From a virus, in the IMG/VR virus record IMGVR_UViG_3300027747_001262, positions 1 to 34,778 of that record: 34,778 bases of DNA. One strand, 5' to 3'. Positions 28,403-34,778 of the stretch are shown piece after piece (positions within the stretch are counted from its first letter, which is position 1; each line of letters starts with the position of its first letter). A program made the position numbers and the translations under genes. The notes below the pieces were generated by a model. The model ran no database searches, was not told the DNA's origin, and worked only from the letters and a program-made list of their open reading frames with translations.

Positions 28403-30199
28403 TTAACCTTTTGGGGTGTACTTTACGTTTACAGACTTTTCTTTACTTCCGAACCTACTAGGTGTTAACAGGGGATTACTAGGGTTCTCTTTATATGCCC
28501 AATCTCTAACTCCCAGTTGATAAAATCTCTGGGCTATGTCGTGGTTGTAGTGACTTGCAATGCTTCTAACTCTTCTCTGTATATCTCCTCTTGTAGCATC
28601 GTGAGTATTCTGTCCACTATCGTTATTGTATATGTACTGATAATATCCTAGTGCATCTATATGACAGAACTTAGTATTTAGGAATGTTCTTACGATGAGC
28701 TCATAATCATCTGCTATGGTGAGCCTACGATTATGACCACCAATTGCGTGGTATACTTCTTTTCTCCAAGCTCTAATGTGATTAGGTACACCTACAATAT
28801 GACGAATGGTTTTAGGGTTTATGCCAACACATACACTAACATCCCACTTACCTTCTTTTTTATAGCTACCATATCCAAATGCAAAACCTTCAGGATATGT
28901 TATTGACTGCCTCATCTCATTTAACTCTACGCAGTCTGTGTAAAAGAATCCACATTCAGGGTGAGCTTCTGATGCCTCTATCAAATACTGACAGCATCTG
29001 ATTTCTAATTCATCATCGTGGTCCACTTCTGCAAGTATATCTCCACGGCATAGAGATGCAGCCTTGTACTTAACATCTCCAATTACCCCACCACTTGCTT
29101 TACTGAATGCAAATACACGTACTCTTGAATCTAAATTAGATAACCTTTTAAGCTCCTCTGAGAGCTTATTATTTTTTGGTGAGTCATTTACTATAACCCA
29201 CTCCCAATCGTGGCTTGTCTGGGCTCTGATTGATTCATACAGCCTCCATAATCTATTCAATGGAGTGTTATATGCAGGTGTAAAAAATGATACCTTTGGT
29301 GTAGGGGTATTTAGGATGTAATTCATAGCTACATTGTAGGCTATCTCTCCTAAGTTTTCAGGTTCTTCCTCAAAGTGTACCCATCTTCTTCGTATATCAA
29401 GGGGAGCAGACATAAGGTCAGTGTGCTCCTCGTATGAGCCACCTACAGTAATAATAGCATCGGGGTCTACATCTCCTACATTCTCATTGTAATATACGTT
29501 GAGTGATGTATCTTCGTACCCTAAATGTACTAATGATTTAAGTTCGGGCTTACCCTCTCCGATATATAATATCTTAGGAGCCGATGTCTTTTTTGGCGTT
29601 ACTTGTTGTAGGTAGTTATAGTAGCAAAGTGTTTGGTCTATGAATATAAATCTACTAGGTAATGTTCTGTGAATAGCTTGTATAAATTCTCCGTCTCCGA
29701 AATAACCTGAACCAAACTCTTCTGAGTGAATATTTCTTACTGCAAATGTAAATTGGGCTAAGTCTATACCTCCTACCACCACATTACTTGGTATAGCGTG
29801 TCTATAAGTTGGATTATCTACAGTTATTAATTGATTATAGCAAATTACCAATGACGATGATTCTGTTTCTTTGGCATCTATAGTATTATTTATTACATCG
29901 TAGTAGTCAGGATGTACGATATTATCATCATCAATTAGAGTAACATAATCTTCTGATGGTAATGTCTTGATAAGCTCATTCATCTCAGGATACATATAGG
30001 TTCCTGGTGAGCCTTGCTTGAAGTGAAGCTCTGCACCACGCCTGTACAGCTCACCGAGTAGTGATGCCTCAACTTCCTTAACTACACTAGTATCAAATAC
30101 TACGTGCCAAGTTACATTAACTCCTTCTTTATAAACAGAATCTGCAATAGTTAATAGGTTTTCAACTCGTGTACAACGAGTAATGACGTGAAATTTCAT
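28403..30199 (-). CDS. Two-domain GT-A (GT2-type) glycosyltransferase
   Basis: 598 aa. Domain 1 (about 1-200): MKFHVITRCTRVENLLTIAD, with a metal-binding triple Asp in TLIDDDNIVHP (90-92 region). A linker of about 100 residues with VGGSYEEHTD follows. Domain 2 (from about 302): KVSFFTPAYNTPLNRLW, WEWVIVNDSP, then AEVDHDDELE (near 385), the GT2 nucleotide- and metal-binding blocks, with a C-terminal LTIADDYELIVR acceptor-side block. Two catalytic centres could build a disaccharide or polymer. Located beside the fibre genes, so fibre or capsid glycosylation is possible. Confidence 0.86.
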   Translation of the reverse strand: MKFHVITRCTRVENLLTIADSVYKEGVNVTWHVVFDTSVVKEVEASLLGELYRRGAELHFKQGSPGTYMYPEMNELIKTLPSEDYVTLIDDDNIVHPDYYDVINNTIDAKETESSSLVICYNQLITVDNPTYRHAIPSNVVVGGIDLAQFTFAVRNIHSEEFGSGYFGDGEFIQAIHRTLPSRFIFIDQTLCYYNYLQQVTPKKTSAPKILYIGEGKPELKSLVHLGYEDTSLNVYYNENVGDVDPDAIITVGGSYEEHTDLMSAPLDIRRRWVHFEEEPENLGEIAYNVAMNYILNTPTPKVSFFTPAYNTPLNRLWRLYESIRAQTSHDWEWVIVNDSPKNNKLSEELKRLSNLDSRVRVFAFSKASGGVIGDVKYKAASLCRGDILAEVDHDDELEIRCCQYLIEASEAHPECGFFYTDCVELNEMRQSITYPEGFAFGYGSYKKEGKWDVSVCVGINPKTIRHIVGVPNHIRAWRKEVYHAIGGHNRRLTIADDYELIVRTFLNTKFCHIDALGYYQYIYNNDSGQNTHDATRGDIQRRVRSIASHYNHDIAQRFYQLGVRDWAYKENPSNPLLTPSRFGSKEKSVNVKYTPKG

Positions 30200-30357
30200 T
30201 AGTTTTCTTCAGGTTGTTCTGACGATTCTTCTTTCTTTGGAACGAAATGCTCGATTGCCTCTTTAACAATAACTGCATCGTCTAATGTAAAAGCACCTTT
30301 AGATTGTGCTACTAGACATCCTTGAATTAAAACTTGAATTGCTTTTTCTTGATTCAT
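30199..30357 (-). CDS. Small hypothetical protein
   Basis: 52 aa, ATG 30357 to TAA 30199, overlapping the glycosyltransferase start as TAATG. MNQEKAIQVLIQGCLVAQSK, then a Pro/Glu-rich acidic tail (KKEESSEQPEEN). A short helical N-terminus with a disordered end. Well supported by promoter and coupling; function unknown. Confidence 0.65.
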   Translation of the reverse strand: MNQEKAIQVLIQGCLVAQSKGAFTLDDAVIVKEAIEHFVPKKEESSEQPEEN

Positions 30358-30379
30358 AATTTACTTATTAAGTGAACTA

Positions 30380-30411
30380 CAAATCTAAGCAATTATTTTT
30401 AAATTTACAAA
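30380..30411 (-). promoter_or_regulatory. Bacteroidota promoter for the glycosyltransferase pair
   Basis: Minus strand TTTG (30411-30408), 20-base spacer, TAGATTTG (30387-30380): full consensus, 22 bases before ATG 30357. Confidence 0.75.
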
Positions 30412-30762
30412 TTAGGCTAAACCTGTTGTTACTTCAAATCTATATACATTACTTCCACTTGCGGTGTATGTTGGAGATGTAAGTGGGATAGTATCATATC
30501 CACTTGCTACAAACGCATCATTTACATAGTATGAATATAATGCAGCACCAACTAATGGGTCAGGAGTAGCTACTATATAGAAAGTATTACCTGCAACTAT
30601 AGGAACTACAAAAGGAACACCAGCTGTTGCATTTCCATACAATGAACCATTCTTATAAACTGCTACAGAACCATTTATGTAACTTTCATTCCAATTTATA
30701 GTCAATGTAGGATTAACTATAACATTCTGCATTTTTATAGCCGAGGATAATAGTTTTCCCAT
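30412..30762 (-). CDS. Beta-rich fibre-associated protein
   Basis: 116 aa, rich in Val, Thr, Tyr, Asn and Gly with alternating strands (SVAVYKNGSLYGNATAGVPF, TFYIVATPDPLVGAALYSYY). An Ig-like or jelly-roll sandwich is likely. The start overlaps the collagen-like gene's stop by one base. Probably a tail fibre component or tip; not a named family. Confidence 0.62.
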   Translation of the reverse strand: MGKLLSSAIKMQNVIVNPTLTINWNESYINGSVAVYKNGSLYGNATAGVPFVVPIVAGNTFYIVATPDPLVGAALYSYYVNDAFVASGYDTIPLTSPTYTASGSNVYRFEVTTGLA

Positions 30763-32513
30763 TATGCAACTAAGTTACCAATTACATACCATTCGTTAGT
30801 GCCAACCTTAACAAGTGTTACACCTGTATATTGAGCACCAATCTTTAACCATCCTGAATTACTTCTTAGTGTTACACCACCAGTAGCTACTATTGTAGTT
30901 TGACCTGCACCGTATTGTAATACTTGTATCTCTGTTCCTATAGCAAATGCAACACTTGAGTTTAATGGTACGGTGAGGTTATTAGCCGAAGCTACGTTCA
31001 TCTCAACTATCTTTCCTGCATCACCAATTACAAGAGTATATGAAGCTGTTTGTCTATTGAATGTATTAGGTGGAGGTGTTCCTTGAGGACCTTGGAATCC
31101 TTGCGTACCTTGTGGACCCTGCGAACCAGTAGCACCCTGAAATCCTTGTGTACCTTGTGGACCTTGAGAACCAGTTGCTCCTTGAGAACCAGTTGCTCCT
31201 TGAAATCCCTGGAATCCTTGAAATCCACGTGGACCCTGAACACCTTGAGCACCAGTAGCACCCTGAGCACCAGTAGCACCTTGAGCACCTGTAGTACCCT
31301 GAGAACCTTGTGGACCAGAAATACTTCCAGCCACAGGCGTGCAGGTTAGTATAACAGATGGTATAGATGGATGTACAAATGGAGATGTTTGTGCTGCTTG
31401 AGCAAATAATCTTATATTCAAATCAGCACTTGCCCAATATAATTCTATATAATCATTAGCAGCTACACTTATTAATATATTCCAAGATGTTAAAGTTTTT
31501 GCTGAATTACCCTGAACGTTAACCTGACCATCAGAGCCATTAATATTTACTCCATTCTTAGCAAACCAAAAATCTACCGAATCTTGACCTGCATCTGTTT
31601 TGTCTACTTGAGCAGAAAATTGAACATTAAATACTCCAGGATTTTGTGCAACTATTTTAGATTTGATAGTACCTGTATATGTAGCACTTGTTCTATTCTG
31701 AGATACACTAACAGTGTATGTTCCTACTCCACCTGTACCTGTTCCAAATGCAGATATGAATGTACCAGCTGTTATACTACCACCAGTAAGAACCATACCA
31801 ACTCTTAAGGTTCCTGAAGTTACAGATGTTACGGTGAGCACAGTCCCAGAGCCAGCTCCACCATTGTTTATAGTACCAACAAATACTGCTGTATCTGTTT
31901 GCAATGAAAAATAATTAGATAAGTCTACCGTGTCAAATTTTACAACTCTTGGGGTGTTTGCAGTAGGATTAGTCTGTGTAGTTGTATCTTGTATAGCAAA
32001 ATAATCAGCTATAGCACCACTATCTCCTTTTTGACCCTGAGTTCCTTGAAAACCTTGTGGACCTTGTATACCCTGAACCCCTTGAAATCCTTGTACACCC
32101 TGTAATCCTTGAAATCCCTGAAATCCCTGTGGACCTTGAACACCTTGAGTACCTTGCACACCCTGAGGACCAATCAATCCTTGAGGACCCTGAGGTCCCT
32201 GAGGACCAGCAACTATAACATCATTGTTTACATTTGGTATTAATAATGAATCATCTATATTTATAGTACAATATCCAATAGGTACTATGCAGTTCAGCTG
32301 ACCATACAGTGTAATTATTATTTCATCTTCATAAGTCAATCCTTTGGCGAGCTCATATTCTAATGCCTCTATTAAGTTATAAGCATAATTTGCTCTGCAA
32401 AATAAAGAATCATCGGTATCTATTCCATATACAGAATGGTCTACATACTCATCCATTAAGTTTGCATAGTATAATTTACCTTGCTGTAATTTTGCTGTTA
32501 TGTTTATAGACAT
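30762..32513 (-). CDS. Collagen-like tail fibre protein 1
   Basis: 583 aa. Domains: a head of about 100 residues, a first (Gly-X-Gln)n collagen-like rod (about 103-167), a C1q/TNF-like beta domain (about 170-395, with [20 protein letters not shown] and [19 protein letters not shown]), a second collagen-like rod (about 400-478) and a C-terminal domain (about 480-583) with [20 protein letters not shown] and [18 protein letters not shown]. The Y position of the triplets is nearly always Gln. Trimeric fibre, likely for adsorption. The last domain is shared with the next gene. Confidence 0.88.
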   Translation of the reverse strand: MSINITAKLQQGKLYYANLMDEYVDHSVYGIDTDDSLFCRANYAYNLIEALEYELAKGLTYEDEIIITLYGQLNCIVPIGYCTINIDDSLLIPNVNNDVIVAGPQGPQGPQGLIGPQGVQGTQGVQGPQGFQGFQGLQGVQGFQGVQGIQGPQGFQGTQGQKGDSGAIADYFAIQDTTTQTNPTANTPRVVKFDTVDLSNYFSLQTDTAVFVGTINNGGAGSGTVLTVTSVTSGTLRVGMVLTGGSITAGTFISAFGTGTGGVGTYTVSVSQNRTSATYTGTIKSKIVAQNPGVFNVQFSAQVDKTDAGQDSVDFWFAKNGVNINGSDGQVNVQGNSAKTLTSWNILISVAANDYIELYWASADLNIRLFAQAAQTSPFVHPSIPSVILTCTPVAGSISGPQGSQGTTGAQGATGAQGATGAQGVQGPRGFQGFQGFQGATGSQGATGSQGPQGTQGFQGATGSQGPQGTQGFQGPQGTPPPNTFNRQTASYTLVIGDAGKIVEMNVASANNLTVPLNSSVAFAIGTEIQVLQYGAGQTTIVATGGVTLRSNSGWLKIGAQYTGVTLVKVGTNEWYVIGNLVA

Positions 32514-32531
32514 ATCTTTTTGTTAATATAA

Positions 32532-34259
32532 TTATGCTTTTAAATCGCCAGTTAAGTACCATTCATCAGTTCCAACCTTAACCAATTTAACCTCCGAAAA
32601 TTGTGCAAATGGTTGTCTTGCACTTGAACGAGTTCTTAATGTAACACCAGTTTCTCCAGTAAATGTAGGAACACCAGTATTTCTTTGTACAAAATAATAT
32701 ATACTTCCAACTGGTAGAGCAGTTGTAGCATTTAATGGTATTGTAATTGCTATTGCAGATGTACTATTTGCAATGTAATATTTACCGACATCTGCTAACA
32801 ATAAAGTATATGCAGTTGCAGTTGATAATTTACTAATTATATTATAATTTAAACCACCATTTACTTGAAGAATATTTGTACTTCCATTATCAGTAGTTGT
32901 AGCCATTAATATAGTACCATCAGATGCAATTCTTTGTCTTACGGTTGGTGTACCAGTTGTAGTATCAGTAGCAAAATCTATATAAGCATTTGGTGTTGCA
33001 CTTGTAGCACTACAAGCAATATATGCTTTAACACTTGCACCAGGAGTAGAAGCATCTCCAGAATAAAATTCAATCTTACCAATTACTTGGTTTGCAGCAG
33101 TAGTTGTATCTGTATCTACAAATCTTAAAGTATTATTTTCAGCAGCAGCATTATTATCTCCAGTAATCTCTAAACGCTTTGTTGCAGTTGTTGTGCTTCC
33201 TACGTTTATTGTTCCACTTGAACCAATGTTTGGAATAGTTAATTTTCCACTTCCACTAATATCAGTTCCACCACTTATTGCACCACTTAAAGATAATGAA
33301 GTTGCACCACTTATTGAGCCAGTTTGTGTAATACCTCCATTATTATTATTTATACTACCAACAACACCAAGACCTCCACCAGTGATTGCAAGACCAGAAG
33401 AAATTGTTGTAGTACTACCACTTATTACTCTAAATGTATAATCTCCACCCCCTAAATCTCCAACTCCAAAAGTAGAACTACTACTTGCAATAGCAACAAC
33501 ATCTCCAAGTTGTGTTATAGAAGATGCTGTTAAACTTTTTGTTCCATTAAATAAAGCAATACTATCAGTAGTTCCAGTACCACCAATTTTACCATTAAAA
33601 GTATTCCAATCGGTAGATGATAAATAACCGTCTGTTGATGTACTTGATTGAGTAATTGATAATGTTCTATTTGCACTTAAATCACCACCACCACTTAATG
33701 GAGCAGTAGTAGATATTGTTCTTGATGTAGGTACACCAGGACCTTGTGCCCCTTGAGTACCCTGTGGTCCTGTTGGACCTTGAACACCCTGAGCACCTGT
33801 ATTTCCTTGTGCTCCCTGTACTCCCTGAGGTCCTGTTGGTCCTTGAACTCCTTGAGCCCCAGTAGAACCTTGAATACCTTGAAAACCTTGAGTACCTTGA
33901 AATCCCTGTGGACCTTGAACACCTTGAGTACCTTGAACTCCTTGAGCTCCAGTAGAACCTTGATTACCTTGGAATCCCTGAGGTCCAGTAGCTCCTTGTT
34001 GACCTTGAAAACCTTGAGTACCTTGAGTACCCTGTGTGCCCTGAAAACCCTGAGAACCCTGAACTCCTTGAGGACCTGTTGGTCCTTGTGTGCCTTGAAA
34101 GCCTTGTGTTCCCTGAAAACCCTGAGCACCCTGAACTCCTTGTGGTCCAATCAAACCCTGAACACCCTGTGGACCTTGAGGACCAAACTCAACAATGGTA
34201 TTCGGGAATATTAATGACCCATCAATAGATGATTCTGGGCATATTGGTTGATTGCTCAT
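32532..34259 (-). CDS. Collagen-like tail fibre protein 2
   Basis: 575 aa. A short head (about 1-26), a long (Gly-X-Gln)n rod (about 27-190; triplets [15 protein letters not shown]), then Ser/Thr/Gly-rich beta repeats (ISTTAPLSGGGDLSANRTLS, LSLSGAISGGTDISGSGKLT) of the kind seen in phage fibre shafts, and a C-terminal domain (about 475-575) with GVTLRTRSSARQPF and VKLVKVGTDEWYLTGDLKA, homologous to the end of fibre protein 1. No intramolecular chaperone motif is visible. Confidence 0.9.
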   Translation of the reverse strand: MSNQPICPESSIDGSLIFPNTIVEFGPQGPQGVQGLIGPQGVQGAQGFQGTQGFQGTQGPTGPQGVQGSQGFQGTQGTQGTQGFQGQQGATGPQGFQGNQGSTGAQGVQGTQGVQGPQGFQGTQGFQGIQGSTGAQGVQGPTGPQGVQGAQGNTGAQGVQGPTGPQGTQGAQGPGVPTSRTISTTAPLSGGGDLSANRTLSITQSSTSTDGYLSSTDWNTFNGKIGGTGTTDSIALFNGTKSLTASSITQLGDVVAIASSSSTFGVGDLGGGDYTFRVISGSTTTISSGLAITGGGLGVVGSINNNNGGITQTGSISGATSLSLSGAISGGTDISGSGKLTIPNIGSSGTINVGSTTTATKRLEITGDNNAAAENNTLRFVDTDTTTAANQVIGKIEFYSGDASTPGASVKAYIACSATSATPNAYIDFATDTTTGTPTVRQRIASDGTILMATTTDNGSTNILQVNGGLNYNIISKLSTATAYTLLLADVGKYYIANSTSAIAITIPLNATTALPVGSIYYFVQRNTGVPTFTGETGVTLRTRSSARQPFAQFSEVKLVKVGTDEWYLTGDLKA

Positions 34260-34267
34260 ATTATTTA

Positions 34268-34778
34268 TTAGGTAGTTTTATTTTGATTCTTTTGACATAT
34301 TACAGCACCTGCATCTAATTGCTTTTGTGCAAGAGGAGGATTTGAGTATATTGCAAATATCTCAGCAGCTTTAATATTTTGTAATAATATTGTCTTATCA
34401 TTGCTAACTGAATCGCAATTACAATTACCTGTATCACATCCACAACCACAATCTGTTTCAGCTACAAGCTCTGAAAAACATTGAGTCAAGAAACAAGTAG
34501 ATAATAAGCTGTGATTAACAGTATAAGAAGATGGAGATTGAATAAGGTTTAAGTCTACACTCAACCAAGAGTCAGAGGTTACTGCATAGTTTGCAGTTAA
34601 AGCTCCACCTGTTAATGGTAATGTTGCTATAACATCGTAGTTAGAATCAGATATAATAAACCGTCTACCTGTAGCACTTGTAAAGCTACTTGCTGCAATA
34701 CCATTACTATTAGCTGTAGGTGAGCTAACGGTATTGTAATTAGATGAATCTGTAAATGTTATGGTAGAACAATCAGAA
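34268..34778 (-). CDS. Fibre-region protein with Cys-rich segment (partial, runs off right edge)
   Basis: At least 169 aa; the frame is open from the window edge to TAA 34268, so the true start lies outside. The visible N-terminal part has SDCSTITFTDSSNYNTV, an opening common in Bacteroidota phage structural proteins, followed by beta-like repeats. The C-terminal part contains CGCGCDTGNCNCD, a dense cysteine cluster that may bind metal or form disulfides, then a helical end. Gene order suggests a tail or fibre protein. Confidence 0.68.
   Translation of the reverse strand, partial: SDCSTITFTDSSNYNTVSSPTANSNGIAASSFTSATGRRFIISDSNYDVIATLPLTGGALTANYAVTSDSWLSVDLNLIQSPSSYTVNHSLLSTCFLTQCFSELVAETDCGCGCDTGNCNCDSVSNDKTILLQNIKAAEIFAIYSNPPLAQKQLDAGAVICQKNQNKTT

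Noticed and set aside
31080-34190. Repeats that at first look like a CRISPR array
   Set aside because: The unit is 9 bases, in frame and variable, and encodes collagen triplets. There are no spacers of constant length.
31050-34228. Several long rightward ORFs across the fibre genes (for example 33744-34214 and 31050-31349)
   Set aside because: They are shadows of the 9-base repeats encoding Gly-X-Gln, which keep other frames open. Composition is repetitive and gene direction is wrong for the block.

Overview
The window is a piece of a tailed (Caudoviricetes) phage genome that very probably infects a member of the Bacteroidota. It is AT-rich. Genes are packed with TAATG/ATGA overlaps and have no Shine-Dalgarno sequences. 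Several promoters match the Bacteroidota form TTTG-N19/20-TAnnTTTG. The order portal then large terminase, a metallophosphoesterase, a DnaB-like ATPase and YqaJ plus Rad52-like recombination genes would fit a crAss-like or related podovirus, but no capsid or polymerase gene is present to settle this. Both ends are cut inside genes.

Layout. (1) 1-5.9 kb, leftward: portal (partial), TerL, two small possible packaging genes, a double GroES-like protein, a ribbon-helix-helix protein and a GT-B glycosyltransferase. (2) 6.0-10.4 kb, mostly leftward: an isolated rightward 82-aa gene, an SSB-like protein, a rightward nuclease islet with its own promoter and long leader, and a chain of very small lysine-rich proteins including a DUF6321 member. 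(3) 10.47-13.13 kb, rightward: small genes, a membrane protein, a T4-type lysozyme, short membrane/coil proteins and a glycosyltransferase. (4) 13.14-14.1 kb: a long noncoding stretch with four AAGCCACNTT repeats, DnaA-box-like sites and an AT-rich segment, a candidate origin or control region. (5) 14.1-19.8 kb, rightward: about twenty small, mostly acidic genes of early type including an ArdC-like antirestriction protein. Five repeated G-rich stem-loops lie between the genes and a strong terminator ends the block. (6) 19.9-28.4 kb, leftward: HNH protein, DnaA-domain-IV-like protein, Rad52-like annealing protein, tRNA-Gln(UUG) with a degenerate tRNA-like element, YqaJ exonuclease, DnaB-like ATPase, a probable loader, a DUF5664 nucleotide hydrolase, a metallophosphoesterase, a DUF1064-type endonuclease and two membrane-coil proteins. 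(7) 28.4-34.8 kb, leftward: a two-domain glycosyltransferase, two collagen-like (Gly-X-Gln)n fibre proteins that share a C-terminal domain, and a fibre-associated protein running off the right edge.

How it fits together. Region 5 looks like host takeover, region 6 replication and recombination, regions 3 and 6 lysis, and regions 1 and 7 virion building and receptor binding. The three glycosyltransferases suggest glycosylation of a virion or host surface. The strongest unexplained signal is a 7-mer, GGNGAGC. I count about 39 copies on the + strand and 11 on the other, far above what composition predicts. Its polarity ignores gene direction and reverses across the 10.5-13.1 kb block. A second striking link is that the one intact tRNA reads CAA, the dominant glutamine codon of the (Gly-X-Gln)n fibres.
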